A stretch of DNA of 29,938 bases from JAOUEA01 sp041287635 (GTDB taxonomy: Bacteria > Actinomycetota > UBA4738 > HRBIN12), in assembly GCA_041287635.1 (NCBI GenBank), contig JBGGNG010000158.1, positions 1-29,938 of the forward strand. Direction: 5' to 3'. Both the position numbers and the translations under genes were made by a program. Position 1 is the stretch's first letter. Every line of letters begins with the position of its first letter. Positions 6,503 through 15,029 of this stretch are shown here, piece by piece. The notes beneath the pieces are model-generated. The model did no database searches and had not been told where the DNA came from. It saw nothing but the letters and a program-made list of their open reading frames with translations.

Positions 6503-6901
6503 GTGACGAGGTTCGAGGGGCGCATGCGCATCCCGTCGAGATCGCCGTTCGAGTCCGAGATCGGCTTCTCAAGGGCGCTGGTCGCAGGGCGGCACGTGCA
6601 CGTGTCGGGTACCGCACCGATACCGGCCGACGGCGGGGCCACGGCCCGAGGTGCGTACGAGCAGGCTCGCCGATGCCTCGAGATCGTTCTGGCCGCGCTC
6701 GAGCAAGCCGGCGCCGGCCCGGAGCAGGTGGTGCGCACGCGGACGTACTTGCTCGACGCCGACGACTGGCGCGAGGTCGGGCGCGCGCACGGCGAGGTAT
6801 TCGGTGACGTCCGTCCGGCGAGCACGATGGTCGTCGTCGCCGGCTTGCTCGACCCGGCGTGGCTGGTCGAGATCGAAGCCGACGCCATGCTCGACGACTG
6901 A
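6503..6901 (+). CDS. RidA/YjgF/UK114 family protein without the catalytic Arg
   Basis: 132 residues. The fold signature is clear: GxxVHVSGTAPI (about 31-40), an EQARRCLEIVLAALEQAGAGPEQVVRTRTYL helix-strand segment (53-82) and the C-terminal LVEIEADAM strand (121-129). Classical RidA deaminates reactive enamines and imines using an Arg equivalent to E. coli R105. Here the aligned position (VVVAGLLDP) is Gly114, so this belongs to a Rid subgroup lacking that residue, and 2-aminoacrylate deaminase activity is doubtful. The start is GTG at 6503, chosen for the Shine-Dalgarno AAAGGGG 5 nt upstream; TACCAT at 6471-6476 may be the -10. It is divergent from glnA. Confidence 0.88.
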   Translation: MTRFEGRMRIPSRSPFESEIGFSRALVAGRHVHVSGTAPIPADGGATARGAYEQARRCLEIVLAALEQAGAGPEQVVRTRTYLLDADDWREVGRAHGEVFGDVRPASTMVVVAGLLDPAWLVEIEADAMLDD

Positions 6902-6916
6902 TCGTTCGGGCTCGGC

Positions 6917-7786
6917 TCAGGCCATCTGCGCTCGAAGCGCGGCGGCGGCCGCCGCGACGCGGTCGGCGTCGACGCCGTGCTCGATGCCGAGCCGATCGAG
7001 GAGCGCACACAGCGTCTCGGTCGCGAGGTTGCCGGGGGCGCCGGGCGCGAAGGGGCATCCTCCGGTACCCCCCGCCGACGAATCGAAGATGCTGACGCCG
7101 TGCTCGAGGCCGGCCTCCACGTTGTCGAGCGCCCGGCCTCTCGTGTCGTGCAGGTGCAGCGCGAGCCGCTCGACGGGCAGGCGTTCCAGCAGCGTGTCGC
7201 AGACCACGTGCAGGTCGGTGGGCTCGGCGACGCCGATCGTGTCGCCGACCGAGATCTCATCGCACCCGAGTTCGAGCAGGGCGACGCAGACATCCAGGAC
7301 CGCCGAGGGGTCGACGGCTCCCGAGTAAGGACACCCGAACGCCGTCGAGACGTAGCCCCGACGCCACCACCCGAGCTCGCCGGCTCGAGCGAGCACGGGC
7401 TCGAACGCCTCGAGCGACTCCGCGATCGTCATGCCGATGTTCCGCTCGACGAAGGCCTGCGAGGCGGCGGTGAACACCGCGACCGCGTCTGCGCCGGCGC
7501 GTTCGGCCCGCTCCATGCCCCGCATGTTCGGCACGAGCACCGGGTAGCGCACGCCGCCACGCCGCCGCACGCGCGGCAGCACTTCGTCGGCGTCGGCGAG
7601 CTGCGGCACTGCCCGTGGGCTCACGAACGACGTGACCTCGACGACCGGGAGGCCCGCCCCGGCGAGCGCCTCGACGAACGCGACCTTCGCCTCGGCGGAC
7701 ACGAGGGCTTCCTCGTTCTGCAGCCCGTCGCGGGGGCCGACCTCGACGATGCGGACCGCGTGCGGCCGCTGCCCGTTCGTATTCAC
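6917..7786 (-). CDS. Hydroxymethylglutaryl-CoA lyase
   Basis: Splits HMG-CoA into acetoacetate and acetyl-CoA, the last step of leucine degradation. 289 residues forming a single TIM-barrel lyase domain. Motifs: EVGPRDGLQNE at the N-terminus (R19, D20), the HLHDTRG metal site (H211, H213) and the catalytic cysteine loop GGTGGCPFAPGAPGN (C244). The start is GTG at 7786, 7 nt after the stop of the carboxylase alpha gene. It is the last gene of the minus-strand carboxylase operon and matches LiuE or MvaB of the liu pathway in role. It converges on the RidA-family gene with only 15 nt between stops. Confidence 0.95.
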   Translation of the reverse strand: MNTNGQRPHAVRIVEVGPRDGLQNEEALVSAEAKVAFVEALAGAGLPVVEVTSFVSPRAVPQLADADEVLPRVRRRGGVRYPVLVPNMRGMERAERAGADAVAVFTAASQAFVERNIGMTIAESLEAFEPVLARAGELGWWRRGYVSTAFGCPYSGAVDPSAVLDVCVALLELGCDEISVGDTIGVAEPTDLHVVCDTLLERLPVERLALHLHDTRGRALDNVEAGLEHGVSIFDSSAGGTGGCPFAPGAPGNLATETLCALLDRLGIEHGVDADRVAAAAAALRAQMA

Positions 7787-7793
7787 CCCGCCA

Positions 7794-9521
7794 TCATCCT
7801 TCCTCGAGTTCGATCAGCGTGTCGCCGCGCGCGACGACGTCGCCGGCCCGCACGTGCACGGCTCGCACAATGCCGGCGCCGGGCGCCGCGACCTGCACCT
7901 GGATCTTCATCGCCTCGAGCATCGCGAGGATCTGCCCGGCCGCCACCGCGTCGCCGGGCTCGACCTCGACGCGCAGCACGCTGGCGGGCATCGGCGCGAT
8001 GAGCGAGCCGCCGGGCGGCGTCAGCTCGGAGGCCTCGAGTTCGTCGTCGCCGAGCCGATACGACCAGCCTCGGAACTGCGCGTGGGAGCCGGCGACGGTC
8101 ACATCGGCCACCGTGCCGGCGGTGCCGAACACGACCCAGGGGTCCGGGCCCGAAGGTTCGGCTCGGACCCCTGGGGGCAAGATGGGCACCTCGGGCCTCC
8201 AGACCTGTTCGACCCAGTCGGTGTCGACGGTGCCCTCAACGACCTCGGGCCTGGCGAGGGCATCGAGCAGGAACCCCAGATTGGTCGCGACCCCGACGAT
8301 CCGGACCTCGGCGAGCGCCGCTCGCAGCCGGGCGATCGTGGCCGGTCGGTCCTCTCCGTGGGCGATCACCTTCGCGAGCAGGGGATCGAACCCGATGCCG
8401 ATCACCTCGCCGCCGACGAGCGCGGTGTCGATGCGCACCCCCGGCCACCTGGGCAGCTCGAGTCGCGTGACGCGACCCGTCGCCGGCAGGAACGCGTTCG
8501 CCGGGTCCTCGGCGTAGACGCGCGCCTCGATCGCGTGGCCCCGAAGCGACACACCGGCTCGATCGACCGGCACCCTGCCTCCTCCGGCGATCTCCAGCTG
8601 CGCGCGCACCAGGTCGACGCCGGTGACCGCCTCGGTGACCCCGTGCTCGACCTGGAGGCGGACGTTCATCTCGAGGAACCACCACTCCCCGTCGGGGGCG
8701 AGCAGGAACTCGGCCGTGCCGGCGCCCCGGTACCCGCCGGCTTGGGCGAGCGCGATCGCGGCCGCCCCGAGCGCCCTTCGCAGCTCGTCGTCGACACCCG
8801 GAGCGGGCGAAGCTTCCACGATCTTCTGATGACGTCGTTGCAGCGAGCAGTCGCGCTCGCCGAGATGCACCGCGTTCCCATGGTCGTCGAGCAGCACCTG
8901 CACCTCGACGTGGCGGACACCTTCGAGCCGTCGTTCCAGGAACACCCGCTCCTCGCCGAACCCGGCCACCGATTCCTGCCGGGCCTCGGCCAGCACCGTG
9001 CGGAGGGTCGCGAGGTCGTCGACGCGCCGCATGCCGCGACCGCCGCCGCCACCGGCTGCCTTGACCAGCAGGGGCGGCCCGAGCAGCGCGGCTTCCCGCT
9101 CGATGGCCTCGTCGGACATGCCGTCGGCGTCGACGCCGGGCACGACCGGCACGTCCGCCGCCCGCGCGACCGTCCTCGCGACGGTCTTGTCGCCGAGGCG
9201 GCGCATCGCGTCGGGGGGCGGGCCGACCCAGCCGAGCCCCGCCTCCAACACGAGCTCCGCGAATGCCGGGTCCTCGGCGAGGAACCCGTATCCGGGGTGC
9301 ACCGCGTCGGCATCGGCGTGCGTCGCCGCATCGACGAGCGCCTCGGCGTCGAGGTAGGACGGCACCTCCACGATGGCATCGGCGAGCGTGGCCGGCAGTG
9401 CGTCACGCTCCCCGGCGGTCACAGCGACCACTGGGGAGATGCCGGCCTCGCGACACGCCTGCACGATGCGTACCGCGATCTCGCCGCGGTTCGCGATCAG
9501 GAGCCGTCGGATCGCGACCAT
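7794..9521 (-). CDS. Methylcrotonyl-CoA carboxylase, biotin-carboxylase/biotin-carrier (alpha) subunit
   Basis: Carboxylates its own biotin with ATP and bicarbonate and hands the group to the beta subunit. 575 residues. The biotin carboxylase domain starts with IRRLLIANRGEIAVRI and has the ATP-grasp loop KAAGGGGGRGM, then HVEVQVL, ERDCSLQRRHQKIVE and EMNVRLQVEHGVTE. The C-terminal biotinyl domain carries LEAMKIQ with the biotinylated K539, 36 residues from the end. ATG at 9521 is chosen because the IANRGE motif must lie near the N-terminus; the frame runs on upstream without meaning. The gene overlaps the hydratase by 25 nt. Substrate is assigned from neighbours; by sequence alone it is a generic acyl-CoA carboxylase alpha chain. 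Confidence 0.94.
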   Translation of the reverse strand: MVAIRRLLIANRGEIAVRIVQACREAGISPVVAVTAGERDALPATLADAIVEVPSYLDAEALVDAATHADADAVHPGYGFLAEDPAFAELVLEAGLGWVGPPPDAMRRLGDKTVARTVARAADVPVVPGVDADGMSDEAIEREAALLGPPLLVKAAGGGGGRGMRRVDDLATLRTVLAEARQESVAGFGEERVFLERRLEGVRHVEVQVLLDDHGNAVHLGERDCSLQRRHQKIVEASPAPGVDDELRRALGAAAIALAQAGGYRGAGTAEFLLAPDGEWWFLEMNVRLQVEHGVTEAVTGVDLVRAQLEIAGGGRVPVDRAGVSLRGHAIEARVYAEDPANAFLPATGRVTRLELPRWPGVRIDTALVGGEVIGIGFDPLLAKVIAHGEDRPATIARLRAALAEVRIVGVATNLGFLLDALARPEVVEGTVDTDWVEQVWRPEVPILPPGVRAEPSGPDPWVVFGTAGTVADVTVAGSHAQFRGWSYRLGDDELEASELTPPGGSLIAPMPASVLRVEVEPGDAVAAGQILAMLEAMKIQVQVAAPGAGIVRAVHVRAGDVVARGDTLIELEEG

Positions 9522-10276
9522 CTCGGCGAGCGCTTCTCGAGGAACGCGGTGGCGCCTTCCTGCCCTTCGTCGCTCGCGCGCGCTGCGGCGATGCGGTCGG
9601 GAAGGTCGGAGAGCGCGAGCGACGAGGTCATATCGCGCACGAGCCGCTTGTTCGCGGCCACGGCCTCGGGTCCACAGGACAGGTACGCGCGAGCCACCTC
9701 CTCGACGGTCGAGTCGAGCCGGTCTGCCGACACGACGTGATGTACGAGCCCGAACGTCGCGGCCTCGGCGGCGTCGAACACACGGCCGGTGGTGAAGAGC
9801 TCTCGGGCGCGGCCGGGGCCGATAGCGCGGACCACGTACGGCGCGATCGACGCCGGCAGCAGCCCGAGCCGCACCTCGGCGAACGCGAAGCGGGCTCCCT
9901 CGACCGCGACGGCCACGTCGGCGCACGCGACGAGCCCCGCGCCGCCGCCGATGGCCGGGCCGTTCACACGTGCCACCACCGCCTTGGGGCAACGGTCGAG
10001 CGTGTCGAACGCCGCCGCCATCGCTGCCGTGTCGTCCCGGTTCCGCTCCACGGAGAGGTCGCGACTCGCGCGCATCCACGCGAGGTCGGCGCCGGCCGAG
10101 AACGCGCTGCCCGCGCCAGTCAGCACCATGACCCGGAGGTCGTCGTCGCCGGAGACGTCGTCGACCGCCTCGGCGAGCGCGGCGAGCAGGCTCGGGTCGA
10201 GCGCGTTGCGCCGGTCCGGGCGGTCGAACGTCAGGGTCGCGACGGGCCCCTCGCGGGTCAGCTGCACGTCGCTCAC
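9497..10276 (-). CDS. Enoyl-CoA hydratase, probable methylglutaconyl-CoA hydratase
   Basis: Hydrates 3-methylglutaconyl-CoA to HMG-CoA in leucine breakdown. 259 residues of crotonase fold. Motifs: DRPDRRNALDPSL near the N-terminus, GAGSAFSAGADLAWM (oxyanion hole), NGPAIGGGAGLVACADVAVA and FAFAEVRLGLLPASIAPYVV, the last resembling LiuC and AUH-type hydratases. The start is GTG at 10276; its GTG shares four bases (GTGA) with the stop of the carboxylase beta gene, indicating translational coupling. The 3' end overlaps the alpha subunit start by 25 nt. Confidence 0.93.
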   Translation of the reverse strand: MSDVQLTREGPVATLTFDRPDRRNALDPSLLAALAEAVDDVSGDDDLRVMVLTGAGSAFSAGADLAWMRASRDLSVERNRDDTAAMAAAFDTLDRCPKAVVARVNGPAIGGGAGLVACADVAVAVEGARFAFAEVRLGLLPASIAPYVVRAIGPGRARELFTTGRVFDAAEAATFGLVHHVVSADRLDSTVEEVARAYLSCGPEAVAANKRLVRDMTSSLALSDLPDRIAAARASDEGQEGATAFLEKRSPRWSRSDGS

Positions 10277-11838
10277 ATCCGGAAGACCCCGAACGTCGTC
10301 GGCTCGAGCGGCGCGCGCGAGGCGGCGTCGAGCCCGAGGGCGAGCACCTTCCTCGTGTCGAGCGGGTCGATCACGCCGTCGTCCCACAGGCGCGCCGTCG
10401 AGTGGTACGGACTCCCTTCGGCCTCGTACCGGTCGATCGTCTCCTGCTCGCGCTCGGCCTCGCCGCCCACCATGGTCAGCACCTTCGCCGCCTGCACGCC
10501 GCCCATCACGGAGATGCGGGCGTTCGGCCACATCCACAGCTGCCGGGGACCGTACGCCCGCCCGCACATCGCGTAGTTCCCGGCGCCGAACGAGCCGCCG
10601 ATCACGACCGTGAACTTCGGCACGTTCGCGCAGGCGACAGCGGTCACGAGCTTCGCGCCGTCCTTCGCGATGCCGCCCGCCTCGTACTCCCGCCCGACCA
10701 TGAACCCGGTGATGTTCTGCAGGAAGACGAGAGGCGTCCCCCGCTCGCACGCGAGCTCGACGAAGTGCGCGCCCTTGAGTGCGGACTCGGAGAACAGGAT
10801 GCCGTTGCTCGCGAGGATCGCGACCGGATGTCCGTGGATGCGCGCGAACCCGCACACGAGGGTGTCGCCATACAGCCGCTTGAACTCGTGGAACGCGGAC
10901 CCGTCGACCACGCGCGCGATCACCTCGCGCACGTCGTATGTCTGCGCGAGATCCTGCGGGATCGCGCCGTAGAACGTCGCGGCCTCGACCGACGGGTCCT
11001 CGGGATCGGCGATCTCCCATGCTCGATGGGAGGGAAGGTTCAGGTTCGCGACGATCTCTCGCACGATGCGCAGGGCGTGCTCGTCGTCGGCCGCTTCGTG
11101 GTCGGCGACGCCGCTCTGTCGTGCGTGCACGTCGGCTCCCCCGAGGTCCTCGGGGTCGACGTCCTCGCCGGTCGCCGCCTTCACGAGCGGCGGCCCCCCG
11201 AGGAAGATCGTTCCGGTGCCGCGCACGATCACGGTCTCGTCCGACATCGCGGGCACGTAGGCGCCGCCGGCGGTGCATGAGCCCATCACGGCCGCGATCT
11301 GCGGGATCCCGACGGCGGACATGCGGGCCTGGTTGAAGAAGATGCGCCCGAAGTGGTCGCGGTCGGGGAAGACCTCTGCCTGCAGCGGCAGGTACGCGCC
11401 GCCCGAGTCGACGAGGTAGATGCACGGCAAGCGGTTCTCGAGCGCGATCTCCTGGGCGCGCAAGTGCTTCTTCACCGTGACCGGGAAGTAGGTGCCGCCC
11501 TTCACCGTCGCGTCGTTGGCGACGATCACGCAGGGGACCCCGTGCACGGGGCCGATGCCGGTGACGATACCGGCTGCGGGAGCGTCGCCGTCGTACAGGT
11601 CGCAGGCCGCGAGCGCCGAGAGCTCGAGGAAGGCCGAGCCCGCGTCGATGAGCCGCTCGATCCGTTCCCGCGCGGGAAGCTTGCCCCGGCCGCGGTGGCG
11701 CTCGGTCGCCTGCTCACCCCCGCCAGCCCGAACGCTCGCGAGTCGCGCCTGAAGGTCCGCCACGAGCTCGCGCATCGCCGCCTCGTTCTCGGCGAAGGCC
11801 GGTGACGCGGCATCGATGTGCGTGGTCAGCCTCGCCAC
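10273..11838 (-). CDS. Methylcrotonyl-CoA carboxylase, carboxyltransferase (beta) subunit
   Basis: Transfers carboxyl from biotin to the acyl-CoA. 521 residues with the two crotonase-like halves of the family. Visible: RHRGRGKLPARERIERLID near the N-terminus, NDATVKGGTYFPVTVKKHLRAQEIA, YLVDSGGAYLPLQAEVFPD, GSCTAGGAYVPAMSDE, LGGPPLVKAATGE, and in the second half FLQNITGFMVG and GSFGAGNYAMCGRAY. The acceptor-side motifs are those of the methylcrotonyl/geranyl-CoA group. The start is GTG at 11838, preceded by GGAG about 10 nt away. First gene of the minus-strand liu operon, with its promoter in the 87-nt divergent gap to isovaleryl-CoA dehydrogenase. Confidence 0.95.
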   Translation of the reverse strand: MARLTTHIDAASPAFAENEAAMRELVADLQARLASVRAGGGEQATERHRGRGKLPARERIERLIDAGSAFLELSALAACDLYDGDAPAAGIVTGIGPVHGVPCVIVANDATVKGGTYFPVTVKKHLRAQEIALENRLPCIYLVDSGGAYLPLQAEVFPDRDHFGRIFFNQARMSAVGIPQIAAVMGSCTAGGAYVPAMSDETVIVRGTGTIFLGGPPLVKAATGEDVDPEDLGGADVHARQSGVADHEAADDEHALRIVREIVANLNLPSHRAWEIADPEDPSVEAATFYGAIPQDLAQTYDVREVIARVVDGSAFHEFKRLYGDTLVCGFARIHGHPVAILASNGILFSESALKGAHFVELACERGTPLVFLQNITGFMVGREYEAGGIAKDGAKLVTAVACANVPKFTVVIGGSFGAGNYAMCGRAYGPRQLWMWPNARISVMGGVQAAKVLTMVGGEAEREQETIDRYEAEGSPYHSTARLWDDGVIDPLDTRKVLALGLDAASRAPLEPTTFGVFRM

Positions 11839-11883
11839 GGACGACCCGCTCCCAGCGTCGCGACCCCAGGCGCCATCGGTGCC

Positions 11884-11889
11884 ACCCTA
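11884..11889 (-). promoter_or_regulatory. -10 hexamer for the carboxylase operon
   Basis: The minus strand reads TAGGGT. It lies 7 nt before an ATG at 11876 that opens a 16-codon ORF ending at 11826, inside the start of the carboxylase beta gene. The mRNA would thus begin with that ATG, about 38 nt before the GTG at 11838. An imperfect palindrome (GGCGCC-ATC-GGTGCC, 11870-11884) abuts the hexamer. Confidence 0.4.
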
Positions 11890-11912
11890 CTTCCCCTCGG
11901 TGCGAGGCGGCG

Positions 11913-11918
11913 TAGCGT
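11913..11918 (+). promoter_or_regulatory. -10 hexamer of isovaleryl-CoA dehydrogenase (leaderless)
   Basis: TAGCGT ends 7 nt before the ATG at 11926. With the opposing hexamer at 11884-11889 it makes a back-to-back promoter pair only 23 nt apart. Confidence 0.5.
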
Positions 11919-11925
11919 GTAGGCC

Positions 11926-13086
11926 ATGGGCGACCGCATCTCGATCGAGGAGCTCCGCGAGACCGTCCGCACGTTCGCCGAGCGGGAGGTCGCGCCCCTC
12001 GCCGACTCGATCGATCGCGACGACGCGTTCCCTCGACGGCTCTGGCCGCTCCTCGGCGACCTCGGCGTGCTCGGTCCGACCGTGGCCGAGGCCGACGGCG
12101 GGGCGGGGCTCGGCTTCCTCGAGCACCTCGTCGTGGTGGAGGAGCTCTCGCGCGTCTCGGGGTCGGTTGGCATGTCGTACGCCGCGCACTCGAACCTGTG
12201 CGTTCACAACCTCTGGGCCAACGGCACCGATCAGCAGCGCAGGCGCTGGCTGCCGGCCCTGCTCTCGGGAGAGCACGTCGGCGCCTTGGCGATGAGCGAA
12301 GCCGACGCCGGCTCCGACGTGGTCGGGTCGATGGCCTGTCGCGCCGAGCGCGCCGACGGCGGGTGGGTCGCGACCGGCTCGAAGATGTGGATCACGAACG
12401 GGCCGGAGGCCGACGTGTTCGTGGTGTATATGCGCACGGCGATCGACACCGAGGCGTCGTCGTCGATCACGGCGTTCGTGATCGAGCGCGACATGGCCGG
12501 GTTCAGCGTGTCGCCGAAGATGGACAAGCTCGGAATGCGGGGCTCGCCGACGTCGGAGATCGTCTTCGACGGGTGCCGCATCCCCGACGACCACGTGCTC
12601 GGCGAGGTGCACGCGGGGGTACGCCTGCTGATGTCGGGCCTCGACTCGGAGCGGGTCGTGCTCTCGGGAGGTCCGATCGGCATCATGCAGGCGGCGATGG
12701 ACCTCGTGCTGCCCTACGTGCGGGAACGTCGGCAGTTCGGCCGTCCGATCGGCTCGTTCGAGTTGATGCAGGGCAAGCTCGCTGACATGTACGTCGCGCT
12801 CGAGTCCGCTCGCGCGTTCGCGTACGACGTCGCCGGCCGTTTCGACCGCGAGCCGGGGGCACGTCACGGAGCGCCCGCCGCGGCATGCCTGCTACTCGCG
12901 TCCGAGCGAGCGGTGCAGGTCGCGCTGGAGGCGATCCAGAGCCTCGGCGGCGCGGGCTACCTTAACGAGATGCCTGCCGGCCGGCTCCTGCGCGACGCGA
13001 AGCTCTACACGATCGGCGCCGGCACCGCCGAGATCAGACGCATGTTGATCGGCCGCGAGCTCACGGGCAGGCTCTCGGACGCGTGA
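11926..13086 (+). CDS. Isovaleryl-CoA dehydrogenase
   Basis: FAD enzyme oxidising isovaleryl-CoA to 3-methylcrotonyl-CoA, the substrate of the adjacent carboxylase. 386 residues. Acyl-CoA dehydrogenase signatures: ALAMSEADAGSDV (FAD/substrate loop), KMWITNGPEADVFVVY, KLGMRGSPTSEIVFDGCRIP, and a C-terminal QSLGGAGYLNEMPAGRLLRDAKLYTIGAGTAEIRR run. The catalytic base is placed as in isovaleryl-CoA dehydrogenase: E242 in MSGLDSERVVLSGGP, not at the C-terminal position used by most other acyl-CoA dehydrogenases. That and the context fix the substrate. Leaderless ATG at 11926; its stop overlaps the next gene by 4 nt (GTGA). Confidence 0.95.
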   Translation: MGDRISIEELRETVRTFAEREVAPLADSIDRDDAFPRRLWPLLGDLGVLGPTVAEADGGAGLGFLEHLVVVEELSRVSGSVGMSYAAHSNLCVHNLWANGTDQQRRRWLPALLSGEHVGALAMSEADAGSDVVGSMACRAERADGGWVATGSKMWITNGPEADVFVVYMRTAIDTEASSSITAFVIERDMAGFSVSPKMDKLGMRGSPTSEIVFDGCRIPDDHVLGEVHAGVRLLMSGLDSERVVLSGGPIGIMQAAMDLVLPYVRERRQFGRPIGSFELMQGKLADMYVALESARAFAYDVAGRFDREPGARHGAPAAACLLLASERAVQVALEAIQSLGGAGYLNEMPAGRLLRDAKLYTIGAGTAEIRRMLIGRELTGRLSDA

Positions 13087-15029
13087 ACGCATCCTCGGGC
13101 TTCGTCTGGACGCCAGGAGCCGAGGACATCGAGCGAGCCAACGTCACGCGGCTGATGCGGGCACACGGCATCGACACCCTGCAGGAGTTGACGGCCCGCT
13201 CGGTCGACGACGTCGCCTGGTTCTGGGACGCCGTCGTGAGCGACCTCGACATCGAGTTCTCGACGCCGTACGAGCGCGTCGTGGATCTGTCTCGAGGCCC
13301 GGAGTGGGCGACGTGGTTCGTGGGCGGCCGGACGAACCTGGCTCGCCAATGCGTCGACCGGTGGGCCGAACGCGATCCCGACGCTGTCGCGGTCGTGTGG
13401 GAGGGCGAGGACGGCGTCGTGCGGCAGTCGACGTTCGCCGAGCTGAGGCGGCTGACCGACGGCGTCGCGAGCGTTCTGCTCGGTCTCGGTGTCGAGCCGG
13501 GCGATCGGGTCGCGCTGTTCCTGCCGATGGCGATCGAGACCGTCGCCGCGCTGATGGCCTGTTCGAAGATCGGAGCGGTCTGGGTGCCGATCTTCAGCGG
13601 GTTCGGGCCCGATGCCGTGGCGGCGCGCATCGCCGACGCGGGGTGCGAGGTCGTCGTGACCGCGAACGCCACCCTGCGCAAGGGAGCGGCCGTGCCGATG
13701 AAGCGCGTGGCCGACCTGGCTGCGTCGCTCGCGGGGTGCGTGCGGCAGCAGGTCGTGTGGATGCGGCTCCCCGACGAGCCGACGGAGATGACCGACGGGC
13801 GCGACGTGGCATGGCCGACCCCCTCGGGCGACGATGCACCGATCGACGCGACACCGCTCGACAACGAGCATCCGCTGTTCATCGGATACACGAGCGGCAC
13901 GACCGGTCGGCCGAAGGGTGCCGTGCACGTGCACGGAGGCTTCCTCGTGAAGATCGCGGAGGAGGTCGCCTATCAGGTGGACCTGCGCCGTGGGGAACGG
14001 CTGCACTGGGCGACCGACCTCGGTTGGATCATGGGGCCGTGGGAGATCGTCGGGAGTCTCGCGCTCGGCGCGACGGTTGTGCTGACTGAGGGCTCGCCGC
14101 TCCATCCGGCGCCCGACCGACTGATGCAGCAGGTCGAGAGCCATCGCCTCAACGTGCTCGGCGTCTCGCCGACGCTCGTGCGGGCGATGCGCACCTCGGC
14201 GGATGCGCGCCTGGGCGACCATGACCGCTCGTCGCTGCGCGTGCTGGCGTCGACGGGGGAGCCGTGGGATCCCGATTCCTATAGGTGGCTGCATCGCGAG
14301 GTCGGTCGGGGGCGCTGTCCGATCGTGAACCTGTCGGGGGGCACCGAGGTCGGGGCGTGCTTCTTGTCGCCACATCCGGTCGTGCCCACGAAGATCGCAT
14401 CGCTCGGTGGTCCCGCGCTGGGCATGGACGTCGACATCGTCGACGCCAACGGCGAGCCGGTGCCGGCCGGCGCGGTGGGCGAGTTGATCTGCCGTCAGCC
14501 GTGGCCGTCGATGACGCGCGGCATCTGGGGCGACCCCGAGCGGTACCTCGACGCCTACTGGCGGCGGTTCCCCGGTGTGTGGACGCACGGCGACTGGGCC
14601 AGCCGCGACGACGACGAATACTGGTTCCTGCACGGACGGAGCGACGACACGCTGAACGTCGCGGGCAAGCGCATCGGTCCTGCCGAGATCGAATCGGTGC
14701 TTGCGATGCATCCCGCGGTGGCCGAGTGTGCTGTCGTCGGGGTGCCCGACCCGATCAAAGGGGAATCGATCTCGTGCGTGGTCGTCGTGCGATCGGGTGC
14801 CGAAGCCGGGACCGCGCTCGCGCAGGAGCTGCGGGCGACGGTGCGCGAGCATCTGGGCGGCGCCTTCACGCCGGGCGCGGTGGTGTTCGCCGATGCGCTG
14901 CCGAAGACCCGGAGCGCGAAGATCGTTCGGCGGGCCGTGCGGGCGGCGCTCACGGGTGACGATGCAGGCGACCTCTCCTCGCTGGAAGATCCCGAGGTCG
15001 TCGAGGCGATCAGGCGTGGCGCATCGTAG
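13083..15029 (+). CDS. AMP-forming acyl-CoA synthetase (acetyl/acetoacetyl-CoA synthetase-like)
   Basis: Activates a short carboxylic acid to its CoA thioester via an acyl-adenylate. 648 residues. ANL-family motifs: P-loop YTSGTTGRPKGAV (269-281), ASTGEPWD, NLSGGTEVG, THGDWASRDDDEYWFLHGRSDDTLNVAGKRIGP and the C-terminal catalytic lysine in PKTRSAK (K613). The N-terminus has the FVWTP...NVTRLM pattern seen in acetoacetyl- and acetyl-CoA synthetase relatives. The start is GTG at 13083, overlapping the dehydrogenase stop. In this locus it may activate isovalerate, acetoacetate or acetate; the sequence does not decide. It is separate from beta-oxidation-type long-chain ligases. Confidence 0.88.
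   Translation: MNASSGFVWTPGAEDIERANVTRLMRAHGIDTLQELTARSVDDVAWFWDAVVSDLDIEFSTPYERVVDLSRGPEWATWFVGGRTNLARQCVDRWAERDPDAVAVVWEGEDGVVRQSTFAELRRLTDGVASVLLGLGVEPGDRVALFLPMAIETVAALMACSKIGAVWVPIFSGFGPDAVAARIADAGCEVVVTANATLRKGAAVPMKRVADLAASLAGCVRQQVVWMRLPDEPTEMTDGRDVAWPTPSGDDAPIDATPLDNEHPLFIGYTSGTTGRPKGAVHVHGGFLVKIAEEVAYQVDLRRGERLHWATDLGWIMGPWEIVGSLALGATVVLTEGSPLHPAPDRLMQQVESHRLNVLGVSPTLVRAMRTSADARLGDHDRSSLRVLASTGEPWDPDSYRWLHREVGRGRCPIVNLSGGTEVGACFLSPHPVVPTKIASLGGPALGMDVDIVDANGEPVPAGAVGELICRQPWPSMTRGIWGDPERYLDAYWRRFPGVWTHGDWASRDDDEYWFLHGRSDDTLNVAGKRIGPAEIESVLAMHPAVAECAVVGVPDPIKGESISCVVVVRSGAEAGTALAQELRATVREHLGGAFTPGAVVFADALPKTRSAKIVRRAVRAALTGDDAGDLSSLEDPEVVEAIRRGAS

Noticed and set aside
7632..9740. 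A 702-codon plus-strand frame opposite the carboxylase alpha gene
   Set aside because: Antisense shadow of a complete, motif-bearing gene; skewed composition and no recognisable domain.
9522..10079. Extended N-terminus of the carboxylase alpha frame (start at 10079)
   Set aside because: The ANRGEIAVR motif must be at the very N-terminus, and the upstream part overlaps the hydratase gene in another frame.
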